64,000 nucleotides of DNA from Goleter apudmare HA4340-LM2 (GTDB lineage Bacteria; Cyanobacteriota; Cyanobacteriia; Cyanobacteriales; Nostocaceae), in contig JAHHHF010000099.1 of NCBI GenBank assembly GCA_019359495.1, forward strand, positions 1 to 64,000, in the 5' to 3' direction. Position 1 is the stretch's first letter; each line of letters begins with the position of its first letter. This document shows positions 35,977-43,923 of this stretch, piece by piece. Made by a program: the position numbers and the translations under genes. The notes beneath the pieces are model-generated. The model was not told the origin of the DNA. It was given only the letters and a program-made list of their open reading frames with translations, and did not search any database.

Positions 35977-36318
35977 TTATTCCGACATTCTTCCCTTGAT
36001 TAACAGATATATAGAACCAGGTAGCCAGAGAGTAAAAATTAATCCTAAGCGCGCAACAATTCCTAGCCAACCAAATTCCGGATGACGGAAGCTGTCAAAT
36101 ATCGAAAATATACAACCTGCGATACCAATTACACCAATCAACCGTAATGTAACTGGATGACTTTGTGGAAACCAACAAGCGATCGCAATTACAACACATA
36201 ATCCTACTGTAGGACTAGTATAGGACTCATATTTGATTTTTGAAAAAAACTCAGTATACGTAACATTGTTTGTTCTCTGTTGCCTATTGCCTACCCTCAC
36301 GAGTTGTTCATGAATCAA
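35977..36318 (-). pseudogene. small membrane protein, probably interrupted at its 5' end by an inverted-repeat element
   Basis: A 113-codon minus-strand frame. Residues from about 34 onward look like a genuine small membrane protein (hydrophobic TVGLCVVIAIACWFP, then RLIGVIGIAGCIFSIFDSF, RHPEFGWLGIVARLGLIFTL and a C-terminal LPGSIYLLIKGRMSE). The first 33 residues are encoded by the small element at 36219-36332, so the native start seems to have been replaced. No convincing remnant of the native start is visible beyond the element. It may still be translated from the element's ATG. Family not recognised. Confidence 0.5.
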
Positions 36319-36332
36319 ATCGGATTCCTTTA
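36219..36332. mobile_element. MITE-like element, TATAGGA family, copy A
   Basis: The left end TATAGGACTCATATTTGATT and the right end, read on the other strand, with GGAATCCGATTTGATT are inverted repeats. Inside are CTCAGTAT, a TTGCCTATTGCCT heptamer tract and CACGAGTTGTTCATGAATC. It is almost the same as copy B at 43787-43914. No coding capacity, so non-autonomous. Confidence 0.72.
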
Positions 36333-36431
36333 TGCTGCAGGCAGCATAACATAATTATGTATCTCTTAAGGTAGAAGAAATAGCAAAATGCAATTCATAA
36401 CCTAGTAGTTAGTATTTCGCTAGATGCATAT

Positions 36432-36707
36432 ATGAATATTATTGCGTGGATAATTCTTGGACTGATTGCTGGAGCGATCGCTAAAGCTATTTATCCTGGT
36501 CGTCAGGGTGGCGGAATTGTGGCAACTATGGTTTTAGGACTCATCGGTGCTGTTATTGGAGGATTTTTAGCAACTCTCTTAGAAACAGGAAGACTACAAC
36601 TCACTGCGGCAACTCTGAGTATTCCCGGACTAATTATTGCAGTTATTGGTGCAATAATTGCCATTTTTCTCTGGGGATTAATAACTGGCGGTAGTACCAG
36701 TTATTAA
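36432..36707 (+). CDS. GlsB/YeaQ/YmgE-family stress membrane protein
   Basis: 91-residue protein made of three hydrophobic helices: IIAWIILGLIAGAIAKAIYPG, GIVATMVLGLIGAVIGGFLA and IPGLIIAVIGAIIAIFLWGL. The GAIAKxIxPGRQGGG turn and GLIGAxxGGFLA motif are diagnostic of the transglycosylase-associated family, which is induced by general stress in many bacteria; the molecular role is not known. Single gene, convergent with the csbD-like gene. Confidence 0.9.
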   Translation: MNIIAWIILGLIAGAIAKAIYPGRQGGGIVATMVLGLIGAVIGGFLATLLETGRLQLTAATLSIPGLIIAVIGAIIAIFLWGLITGGSTSY

Positions 36708-36779
36708 TTAAAAATTAATAAAAATAATGGGGAAAACCAGTTGTTAGAAACTGATATTGGTGCAGGAAAAGTCAATAAA

Positions 36780-36812
36780 AATACTCCACTTATTTCAAGA
36801 TAGTGGAGTATT
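36780..36812 (-). terminator. hairpin terminator between convergent stress genes
   Basis: AATACTCCACT and AGTGGAGTATT form an 11-bp perfect stem with an 11-base loop. Read on the minus strand the stem is followed by TTTTATTGAC, which suits the CsbD-like gene ending at 36884; it can also stop the plus-strand transcript. Confidence 0.65.
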
Positions 36813-36883
36813 CAAACTCAACTAGATTCGCCTAAATTATTCTCAAATGCTAAACTAAGTAAAGCATTTGTTCAACAGTGGAA

Positions 36884-37066
36884 CTATTCTAAAATCTTTT
36901 TTACTTCATCCTTGATATTTTCTGTAGTGTGAGTAATTTGCGCGTCAGCTTGCTTGGCTTTACCTTCAGCTTTATCTGATGGATTGCCAGTTACTTCACC
37001 AATTACCTCTTGTAACTTACCTTCAATATTTTTTGCAGTTGCTTCTACTCTTTTTTCAATGCTCAT
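36884..37066 (-). CDS. CsbD-family stress protein
   Basis: 60 residues, charged and helical. VEATAKNIEGKLQEVIGEVT followed by GNPSDKAEGKAKQADAQ is the CsbD signature. In Bacillus and others the family is controlled by general stress response; function is unknown. Soluble, no cysteine. It lies downstream of the ChaB-fusion gene on the same strand, with a hairpin between them. Confidence 0.92.
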   Translation of the reverse strand: MSIEKRVEATAKNIEGKLQEVIGEVTGNPSDKAEGKAKQADAQITHTTENIKDEVKKILE

Positions 37067-37239
37067 AGTCTTAATTTCACCTGTAGTTTAATTGAATTAC
37101 AAAAACGATTTTATAATTTTGTACTATTTAATATATCTAGCATTAGATAGGTTATCAATTTTAAAAAACTTAACTTAAGATAGATGCAAATAGTCTAAAG
37201 ATATTTAAAATATCAGAAATTAAGTGAAAAAGAAAAATA

Positions 37240-37287
37240 AGATCCCCGACTTCTATTCTACTGGTATCTACAAGGAGTCGGGGATCT
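37240..37287 (-). terminator. palindrome after the ChaB-fusion gene
   Basis: AGATCCCCGACT and AGTCGGGGATCT pair (12 perfect base pairs) around a 24-base loop. Read on the minus strand it is followed by TTATTTTTCTTTTTC, so it could terminate the ChaB-fusion transcript. It belongs to the same palindrome type as 16475-16506. Confidence 0.6.
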
Positions 37288-37310
37288 GAACTTTAGGACT
37301 TAAAATGGTA

Positions 37311-38078
37311 TCAGACGTTTACCTTAACTTTCGACCAAACACCATTTTCATCTTCATCAAATTGTTGCCGAACAGCCTCCCAAGCAGCTTGTTCAGCTGT
37401 GAATTCATCGCTGGTTTCATCTAGTACAGCGTTATAGCGCTCTATGAAAGTACGTTGAGCTTCCCCAGAAAGATGAGCGCGAACTTCTGGAGACAGATCA
37501 TCTGGACTATTGCAAGGGCCAGGACAAGGGTGAGCTAAAGTTTTCTCAGTAGTGTGAATTTCTTCACCACCAGAACTTTCCAGCAGTAGTTGAAATTCCC
37601 CAACGCGATCGCTGGGAACCTCTGCCATCAATAAAAACTCTCCAGCTTGCAAGCGAGTTTGATAGACAGCTGCTTGATCCTCTGGCATTCCCAAAGCAGT
37701 AAAAACCGATACTAAACCGGCACCAGCACTCCCGGCGATCGCACCAGTAGCTGCTCCCAGTAACACTGCACTGATCGGGCCTGCGGCTACAATTGCACCC
37801 ACAAAGGGAATGAACAGCACCCCAACACCCGTAAGTAAGCTTAAGAAGGAGCCAAACAAGGAACCAAAAATTGCCCCTGTTTTTAAACCTCCTAAAATTA
37901 CATCTTTCTTAGTAATGAAACCAGAAATTCGTGTCTCTGACTGAAAGTTTTTGCCCAAAACCGAAATATGATCCCTAGGCACACCCCTATCTAGTAAACG
38001 TCGAATCACATCATCAACTTGCTTCTGTTCTCTAAATACAGCTGAGATAGTACGCTCTGCTTGATATATTTCTGCCAC
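37311..38078 (-). CDS. glycine-rich general stress protein fused to a ChaB domain
   Basis: 255 residues. The N-terminal part (1-60) has the [20 protein letters not shown] helix-loop of general-stress-protein-17M-like domains. Residues 65-140 form a glycine-zipper-like hydrophobic region ([19 protein letters not shown] and [18 protein letters not shown]), then a second alpha/beta part ([13 protein letters not shown]). The C-terminal 65 residues ([19 protein letters not shown] to [10 protein letters not shown]) are a ChaB-type domain. A CPGPC motif lies at the junction. Start GTG at 38078 has AAGGAG eight bases before it. Likely membrane-associated stress protein; no known biochemical activity. 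Confidence 0.82.
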   Translation of the reverse strand: MAEIYQAERTISAVFREQKQVDDVIRRLLDRGVPRDHISVLGKNFQSETRISGFITKKDVILGGLKTGAIFGSLFGSFLSLLTGVGVLFIPFVGAIVAAGPISAVLLGAATGAIAGSAGAGLVSVFTALGMPEDQAAVYQTRLQAGEFLLMAEVPSDRVGEFQLLLESSGGEEIHTTEKTLAHPCPGPCNSPDDLSPEVRAHLSGEAQRTFIERYNAVLDETSDEFTAEQAAWEAVRQQFDEDENGVWSKVKVNV

Positions 38079-38175
38079 TTACATACTCCTTAAATTGTGC
38101 TTTCTTATTTCGTAGGATAGGCATTGCCCACCTACCCTAATTGAGGAGGTGCAAAATATTAGTTAGACTACTTAG

Positions 38176-38715
38176 CTACACACCTACAGGAGTTTGAGCC
38201 TCTTCTGTCGGCTGTCTACCATCTGGTTCTATTGCTTGCCCTTCAATAAATGAACGCAGCATCCAAGCCATGTCCTCATGTTCTTCCATTAGTCCAGTCA
38301 AAAAGTCAGCAGTTCCTTGATCATGGAATTGCTCGCCAGACTGATCCACATGCTCTCTTAAGTTGCGAATAATCTGCTCGTGATCTTCCACCAACCGAGC
38401 TACCATTCCTGTTGCTGATGGCACATCCCCAGCATGTTCCCTGAGAGTCGCAACATTCAGAAATCCCTCCATTGTGCCAATAGGGTAACCACCTAATGCA
38501 CGAACTCTCTCAGCCAAAGCATCAATATTTTCAGTCAGTTTTTCGTAATGTTCTTCCCAAAGCTCATGCAGAGAGCGAAACTGCGGGCCGACTACGTCCC
38601 AGTGGTATTTTTTAGTTTTCACTAATAGCAGATAGGAATCTGCTAAATCTTGATTTAAAAGACTAATTACACCTTGACGTTGCTCTTCTGACAAACCAAT
38701 GTTGATTCTAGGCAT
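38176..38715 (-). CDS. dps: Dps-family ferritin-like DNA/iron protection protein
   Basis: 179 residues. The inter-subunit ferroxidase ligands are all present and properly spaced: H38 in KKYHWDVVGPQF, H50 in SLHELWEEHYEKL, D65 and E69 in NIDALAERVRALGG. Dps forms a 12-subunit shell that oxidises ferrous iron with peroxide and stores it; some bind DNA. The ATG at 38715 has AGGG ten bases upstream; an ATG nine bases earlier sits too close to that site. It stands about 100 bases upstream of the ChaB-fusion gene on the same strand, in a group of stress genes. Heterocystous cyanobacteria carry several Dps paralogues; which one this is cannot be said. Confidence 0.93.
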   Translation of the reverse strand: MPRINIGLSEEQRQGVISLLNQDLADSYLLLVKTKKYHWDVVGPQFRSLHELWEEHYEKLTENIDALAERVRALGGYPIGTMEGFLNVATLREHAGDVPSATGMVARLVEDHEQIIRNLREHVDQSGEQFHDQGTADFLTGLMEEHEDMAWMLRSFIEGQAIEPDGRQPTEEAQTPVGV

Positions 38716-38724
38716 TGTTTTCAT

Positions 38725-39116
38725 TCCCTAAACGAACTTATTTATTAACTTCCCAAATTCAATCATGAATCAACATCAGCCCAAGGAAAGATAGTGAAGG
38801 TGTAATAATTCTTCTGGAGACGAGTATGTTTATCTACTAATAGACAGTTGTCGAATAATACTAGCATTTGGATTTTAATTTTTAACTTTAAAAAAATAAG
38901 GTTTTTATGGGTTTAGTTAGTATTTTATATTCAAAATATTTTTGTTTTATCAAAATATATGAGCAGACATCTTGAATATGATAAATAATCAAGATGTCTC
39001 ATGCCAAATGTCAGATAACTTGGAGCACTAATGTCAGTATGGGGATGGAGTAACAAAGTTAAGATATTAACGTTTAACGATTACTTTAACCCCTGATTGA
39101 TAATCATCCTTACCCC
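38725..39116. other. intergenic region with a hairpin at 38965-38999
   Basis: About 390 A+T-rich bases between two minus-strand genes. AGACATCTTGA and TCAAGATGTCT form an 11-bp perfect stem with a 13-base loop at 38965-38999 and may end the transcript from 39476. The remainder should contain the dps promoter. Confidence 0.5.
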
Positions 39117-39476
39117 TTAATTATTACCTGTCACTTTCTCCAAAAAGTTTTTTACGTTTTCTTCAACTGAAGTTGCACTTTGTGAATTTTCAGGACGTTT
39201 TTGTTTATCAATGTCAGCATCTCCCTGAACTTCATTGAGTCCTTTGTTAGATTCCTCTTGCACCTTACTCAGTCCAGGTGGTGCTGACTTAGCGATTTCG
39301 TCAGTTTTACGCTGAATTTCTAGCAGTTGTGCAGGTCCTTCCCTGGTATCACTTTGGTAACTCTCAATTGCAAAAGCGGGGGAAGTACTAGACAAAAATA
39401 GTAAAGTACAGGTAAAAGCTACCATTAAAAACCGTACTCGACGCAAGATAGATTGGAAAAAAGCATTAACCTTCAT
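39117..39476 (-). CDS. small secreted protein, low-temperature-induced type
   Basis: 119 residues with a clear signal peptide: basic start, hydrophobic core VAFTCTLLFLSST and cleavage site SPAFA-IES. The mature part is polar, with QLLEIQRKTDEIAKSAP and GLNEVQGDADIDKQKRP, ending EENVKNFLEKVTGN. This pattern is one I recall from cyanobacterial proteins annotated as low-temperature-induced, of unknown function. GAGGG about seven bases before the ATG supports the start. Located next to dps and other stress genes. Confidence 0.75.
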   Translation of the reverse strand: MKVNAFFQSILRRVRFLMVAFTCTLLFLSSTSPAFAIESYQSDTREGPAQLLEIQRKTDEIAKSAPPGLSKVQEESNKGLNEVQGDADIDKQKRPENSQSATSVEENVKNFLEKVTGNN

Positions 39477-40239
39477 TTGAAACCCTCACTAACAGCATTA
39501 ACAATGTAGAACTTATGAGAGGAAAAACAAGCGTATCCTTGATTCATTAAACATCAAAGTTGTCAAGTTTTTCTTCCTTCAATAAAGTTCCTATTAAATG
39601 AACCTTTGGGAAAACAAATAGCCTTTGGTAGTTACATTGAATTTATGAACATTAATAAGCTAATCTAATATTCATAGTTCCGCAAACACATTAGGCTTAG
39701 TATGTAATTATGTTCTGCATTTTAGGTTCGTCTAGTCTATTTTTACTTTGAAGTTAATGATGCCCGAATCGACCTAGAGAGTGAGGTTTTACATGTCTTG
39801 ATTTTTTAATAAAATATCTCTTTAGATAGTTTAAGATAGTTACATTTTGACAGGTTCATTACGCTCATATATATGACCTGTAGTAATTAATTTACTTCAT
39901 TGCCATTAAGTTATTGATGATTCAGTATTTGTCGTGGACTCATATTTTATTTTTGAAAAAACCTAGTTTTAAAGGGTTTGATGCGTTATAAAGTCATAAC
40001 GCACCCTACAAATACTTAATTTCTGAAGGAAATTAAACCGGATTCCTGTATTCCAGTTCCGTATCAGCCAAATATTTTTTGAAAAAAATACATTTTGATA
40101 TGAAATGCTACTGTTGTTTAACCAGATTTTTTTGTTTATAAATAGTTTGTTTATGCTACTTTACTTCTCTTTATAACAGGAGGTAATCATCTAAAACTTA
40201 ATGTTTTTTTAGTTGTTCAGATAGGTAATTCATGTCAGA
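39477..40239. other. intergenic region with a divergent TATAGGA-type element
   Basis: About 760 A+T-rich bases between divergent genes. An element-like stretch lies at 39934-40050. Otherwise no coding frame, RNA or palindrome is convincing. Confidence 0.45.
39934..40050. mobile_element. MITE-like element, TATAGGA family, divergent copy D
   Basis: Left end GGACTCATATTTTATTTTTG and right end AAACCGGATTCCTGTA match the ends of copies A to C with several changes. The centre is different: it holds GCGTTATAAAGTCATAACGC, a palindrome, and lacks the heptamer tract. Confidence 0.5.
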
Positions 40240-41028
40240 ATGAATCGTGATTTATTAAGGGCTACTTTTGATTTACTCAGTGCCCTGTTGTTAATGTTGT
40301 TTGGTACTCTTGCAATTGGTGTACCCACTATCAAATTAGTTTATGGCAGTGTAGAGTCTATTTCAGGATTTAACGCCTCATATTCTGGCAGACTCAATAC
40401 TCTATTTGCCAATAACTCTTCGGTGGGAGTGCTAGCTATTTGTGTGGCTGAAGGAAATTGTCGGGCTGATGGGAGGAAAACCAGGAACTATCTTAGCAAC
40501 CTTGATCCGGGTAATGGCGTGATCAATAGAGGTTGGTGTTCGGATCAAGGAAGAGGTGGTACTAATCTGCAAAAAGCAGATGCTGGATGTCTGCGGCGCA
40601 CACAAAGCCGCATCCCTCGCCTGGTGCAGAGAATGCAGCGAGTAGGGCTAAACCCTGAACATTATGTAGAAGCATTTGTGAATGCGGCTGATTTGTGGAA
40701 CCAAGCATCTCCGAGAGTTAGTGACGCTTTTCCTAATGCTTATCGCATCGCCCTTACACAGGGATTTCAGGGACAAGAGGCTATTTTGTGGGCGCGAGTA
40801 GAGGCTTTTCGTGATTATTCAGGAAACCTTTCAGCCGGTAATATCAATCTGAAGAGAGGTGTGTATAGAGGTTTGTTTGGTATTTGTGCAAACCGACGCA
40901 ACACTTATTACCGAAGTCGGTTAAAAGCTTATCCTCTGATGTCAGAACGCTGGCGTTGGTCTTGCATAGCTTTGGATCAAAAAAGACGGGTGCAAGCTAT
41001 TAAAAGTGTTTTCACCAAGACTTCTTGA
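40240..41028 (+). CDS. hypothetical membrane-anchored extracytoplasmic protein
   Basis: 262 residues. One N-terminal hydrophobic helix (about 11-36, LLSALLLMLFGTLAIGVPTI) acts as an anchor or uncleaved signal. The exposed part has a striking segment near residues 65-105: VGVLAICVAEGNCRADG, a NYLSNLDPGNG loop and NRGWCSDQGRG, with several cysteines (four to six in total) that could form disulphides. The helix-Glu-Gly-Asn start and the glycine-rich loop recall the lysozyme-like fold, with the Glu of VAEGN as a candidate acid; this is only a shape resemblance. Followed by a terminator-like hairpin. I do not recognise the family. Confidence 0.65.
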   Translation: MNRDLLRATFDLLSALLLMLFGTLAIGVPTIKLVYGSVESISGFNASYSGRLNTLFANNSSVGVLAICVAEGNCRADGRKTRNYLSNLDPGNGVINRGWCSDQGRGGTNLQKADAGCLRRTQSRIPRLVQRMQRVGLNPEHYVEAFVNAADLWNQASPRVSDAFPNAYRIALTQGFQGQEAILWARVEAFRDYSGNLSAGNINLKRGVYRGLFGICANRRNTYYRSRLKAYPLMSERWRWSCIALDQKRRVQAIKSVFTKTS

Positions 41029-41070
41029 TTCAATTTCATAATGATGTCATTGTGATAACAACCAAAAATG

Positions 41071-41098
41071 CACAGAGATTTTGAAATCAATCTCTGTG
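41071..41098 (+). terminator. hairpin after the gene at 40240-41028
   Basis: CACAGAGATT and AATCTCTGTG form a 10-bp perfect stem with an eight-base loop, 42 bases after the stop codon, followed by TATTTCC. Probable intrinsic terminator, although the T run is short. Confidence 0.55.
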
Positions 41099-41169
41099 TA
41101 TTTCCATATATAAAATCGAAGCTTTTAGTTAATACCGTTGATATTGTTTCACAGGCAACACCTGACTAC

Positions 41170-41289
41170 TATAGCAATCCTAAATGATTTGTAAAATCTT
41201 ACATGTAGGGTTGTTGACTGTTAACCGTTGACAGTCAACAGTCAACAGCCAAAACCGATATTTTTCACAACTGAAATAGGATTGCTATA
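41170..41289. mobile_element. MITE-like element with TATAGCAATCCTA ends
   Basis: Left end TATAGCAATCCTA is matched by the inverted right end TAGGATTGCTATA. Inside lies a tract built from GTTGACTGTTAACCGTTGAC and AGTCAACAGTCAACAG, i.e. heptamer repeats on both strands that fold back. 120 bases, no coding frame. A related end (CGGATTGCTATA) lies at 43779-43790, next to another element. Confidence 0.65.
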
Positions 41290-41397
41290 TTAGTCTCAGA
41301 GTTGTTTAACATCATAGTCTCAGCAACTGTACCGAAGGTTGTACAACCACCATCTTTACCGACATATTGCTTTTGGCTGGTGATGGAACCGAGTAGT

Positions 41398-41431
41398 GTG
41401 AGCGAGACGCTCACGCGGGCATCTTGCCCGC
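41398..41431. repeat. two adjacent perfect hairpins, GTGAGCG and GCGGGC types
   Basis: GTGAGCG-AGA-CGCTCAC is followed directly by GCGGGC-ATCTT-GCCCGC, flanked by GTAGTG and CACTAC. It lies in non-coding DNA between 41290 and 41877 where no gene was found. I recall similar paired palindromes dispersed in Nostoc genomes. Confidence 0.65.
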
Positions 41432-41877
41432 ACTACAGTCCATCATTTTTATCCTGACAGACTAATAGTAGCCATGATTGAATCTCCTTGATTAATTAGT
41501 GGAAAAGTTTGAGTAATGTCTGCTTTTGAGCAAAGCAATGCTGGACATGTCTTGCATTTACAAGTCAGTCAGTGAATTGCTGCACTCGCTGCGATTGAAC
41601 GCAGATATAATGCTTGGGGTGAATGGTTGTGTCCTGTTTGTCTGGTGCGAGTGCATCCGTTTCTCAGGACTCCTATACTGTATGGGTTAATTGCCGCAGG
41701 GTCGATAAGGATAACTTAAGGAAAGTTAAGGAACTGTGGCGTTGCTAAATTAAGGTATTAATTCTCTGTATCAGCCTCTGTCATGAGAGACTAGGTTATT
41801 GAGTCTACAATTTGCTAAACTCCAACTTCTGGAGCGCAAATAAACACAAATTGAGCATTGGGCGGAGGGGTCGCAAA
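41432..41877. other. intergenic region upstream of the DUF4336 gene
   Basis: About 450 bases with no credible gene. An in-frame TTG at 41812 could extend the next protein by 22 residues, but the GGAGGGG site at 41864-41870 fits the GTG at 41878 better. Confidence 0.4.
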
Positions 41878-43110
41878 GTGACTCAGAATCAACACAAAGC
41901 AACAGCAGCATCTATTAATCCGAGGGATTTTTCCTGGCCCTTTTGGTTCATTTTGCCAATTTACCCGTATGGGAAGCGGCGCACAATTCGCCAGGAAGTG
42001 GTGAAGGACACAATCTGGACTTTTGACCAACTGCAAGGCATCTTGTATGTTGTGGTACCGATTCGGATGACTGTTGTGAAGTTAGAAGCGGGTGGACTTC
42101 TTGTTTATGCACCTGTTGCACCCACCCCAGAATGTATCCGCCTAGTCAATGAGTTAGTTGCAGAGCATGGGAATGTTAAATACATCATTTTGCCCACTAT
42201 CTCAGGGCTAGAACACAAAGTTTTTGTCGGCCCTTTTGCGAGAAACTTTCCCGACGCACAGATATTTGTAGCACCTCATCAGTGGAGTTTCCCCTTAAAT
42301 TTGCCATTGAGTTGGCTGGGTTTACCCCCTAAACGGACTCAAATACTCCCAGAAGACAGTAGCAAAGCACCCTTTGCTGATGAGTTTGATTACGCAATGC
42401 TGGGGCCCATAGACCTGGGGCCGGGTAGCTTTGCCGAAGTGGTATTTTTGCATAAGCGATCGCATACACTATTGGTAACGGACTCGGTGCTGTCAGTACC
42501 AGCAGATCCACCTGCGATCGTGCAGTTAGATCCATACCCCTTACTATTCCACGCCAAGGATAATGCCTTTGATATAGTGGCAGATCATCAGGCAAACCGT
42601 CGCAAAGGATGGCAGCGCATCTCACTGTTTGCTTTATACTTCCAGCCCAGTGCGCTAGATATCATCGGATTGGGTCAATTGTTTCGTGATGCCCTCAAAG
42701 CACCAGAGCGTTCATATAAAGCTTATTTTGGCTTGTTCCCCTTCCAATGGCAACGAGATTGGCAACGGTCATTTGATGCGCTGCGGGGTAATGGTCGTTT
42801 GTTTGTCGCCCCAATTTTACAAACACTCATCCTCAACCGCGCCCCCCAAGCCACCCTTAACTGGGCCCAAAAAGTGGCGAGTTGGGATTTCCAGTGGATT
42901 ATTCCCTGTCATTTTGACTCACCAATTAAAGCAACGCCACGAGAGTTTAGACAAGCATTCTCATTTTTAGAAAAGCAGCCTGCTGTTAGTGCAGGTTTAT
43001 TTGAAAGTAGCACCTATCCTTTACCCGAAGAGGATTTTAAAATACTTAGGGAAATTGATGCGGGTTTAAATAAGAGTGGAATTGTCCCCCCAGCGAAGGA
43101 GAAGGTTTAG
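41878..43110 (+). CDS. DUF4336 domain protein (metallo-hydrolase-like)
   Basis: 410 residues. The family resembles degenerate metallo-beta-lactamase-fold proteins: LYVVVPIRMTVVKLEAGGLL, VAEHGNVKYIILPTISGLEHK, and HTLLVTDSVLSVP correspond to the strands that normally carry metal ligands, with a late His in WIIPCHFDSPIKA. The HxHxDH motif of true metallo-hydrolases is not visible. Cyanobacteria and plants share this family; function is unknown to me. GTG at 41878 is preferred because GGAGGGG lies seven bases upstream. It stands alone on the plus strand. Confidence 0.8.
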   Translation: MTQNQHKATAASINPRDFSWPFWFILPIYPYGKRRTIRQEVVKDTIWTFDQLQGILYVVVPIRMTVVKLEAGGLLVYAPVAPTPECIRLVNELVAEHGNVKYIILPTISGLEHKVFVGPFARNFPDAQIFVAPHQWSFPLNLPLSWLGLPPKRTQILPEDSSKAPFADEFDYAMLGPIDLGPGSFAEVVFLHKRSHTLLVTDSVLSVPADPPAIVQLDPYPLLFHAKDNAFDIVADHQANRRKGWQRISLFALYFQPSALDIIGLGQLFRDALKAPERSYKAYFGLFPFQWQRDWQRSFDALRGNGRLFVAPILQTLILNRAPQATLNWAQKVASWDFQWIIPCHFDSPIKATPREFRQAFSFLEKQPAVSAGLFESSTYPLPEEDFKILREIDAGLNKSGIVPPAKEKV

Positions 43111-43302
43111 GTAATGGCGTCGCCCCTAATTGGTGTTGACAGCCACAAAAGTGCGATCGCTTCTCCACTAATCTAAATATCTAGAACTAACTCGTTGCCC
43201 TGAGAGATTCCCCACTTCTACAGATGGATTCTCTGATTGTTGTGGCTGCACTACCATTACTCATCAACTTGTACCAGCCGCTTCAACACTTTTTTTGTAT
43301 TT

Positions 43303-43755
43303 ATGCGTCGCCCACTCACCTATGCTTTGCTGCTTTTACTTTCACTGAGTATTGTGACAACATTGTGGCCTGTAGATGGTTCTTATTGCAACTCAGAAGC
43401 CTTTTTGACATCACAAACTCAAAAATTCGCCGTACAGGCGACTAAGGTTGTTGTAGAGCCTTGGCGTGGAAAACACCACGTCTATGGTATCTTTATGGTT
43501 CCCAACAAATATCAACAAACACCATTTTTTGTGTTGTCTGTTAAAGGTTTTGGTAGTAAATGTTCCAAACCATTTGGTAATAGTCAAAACTATGATGATG
43601 TCTTTGCCAAACCGGGAACTCATTTAGTGAGACACTACTTGAGGACTCGAACCGCTCTGTGGCTGATGCTGCAAGGTATGTATAACCAAATTAGTGATCA
43701 ACAAAATTGGATTTTGACCTTCCCGCAAGCAACAGCTGATCAGGATGTTGGTTGA
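43303..43755 (+). CDS. hypothetical secreted protein
   Basis: 150 residues. A signal peptide is clear: MRRPLTYALLLLLSLSIVTT, with likely cleavage before the CNSEAF region. The mature part has VVVEPWRGKHHVYGIFMVPN, a hydrophobic beta-rich stretch, two or three cysteines, and a tail ending ADQDVG. No family recognised. The ATG at 43303 is preferred over a TTG 66 bases earlier because the signal peptide begins there. The final 26 bases, including the stop, are repeated exactly at 55694-55719. Confidence 0.65.
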   Translation: MRRPLTYALLLLLSLSIVTTLWPVDGSYCNSEAFLTSQTQKFAVQATKVVVEPWRGKHHVYGIFMVPNKYQQTPFFVLSVKGFGSKCSKPFGNSQNYDDVFAKPGTHLVRHYLRTRTALWLMLQGMYNQISDQQNWILTFPQATADQDVG

Positions 43756-43786
43756 GTTTTCAGTTCTCCAAATCAAAACGGATTGC

Positions 43787-43914
43787 TATAGGACTCATAT
43801 TTGATTTTTGAAAAAAACTCAGTATCTGTAACATTGTTTTTTTTCTGTTGCCTGTTGCCTGTTGCCTATTGCCTGCCCTCACGAGTTGTTCATGAATCAA
43901 ATCGGATTCCTATA
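43787..43914. mobile_element. MITE-like element, TATAGGA family, copy B
   Basis: 128 bases with ends TATAGGACTCATATTTGATT and (inverted) TATAGGAATCCGATTTGATT. The centre has four TTGCCTG/TTGCCTA heptamers in a row and the same CACGAGTTGTTCATGAATC segment as copy A. It sits between the secreted protein and a convergent glycosyltransferase, and touches a GGATTGCTATA end of the other element type. Confidence 0.75.
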
Positions 43915-43923
43915 TATAAACCA

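Noticed and set aside
35822-36085. 87-codon plus-strand frame before the stress cluster
   Set aside because: It overlaps the better-supported minus-strand membrane protein frame and shows no domain-like pattern.
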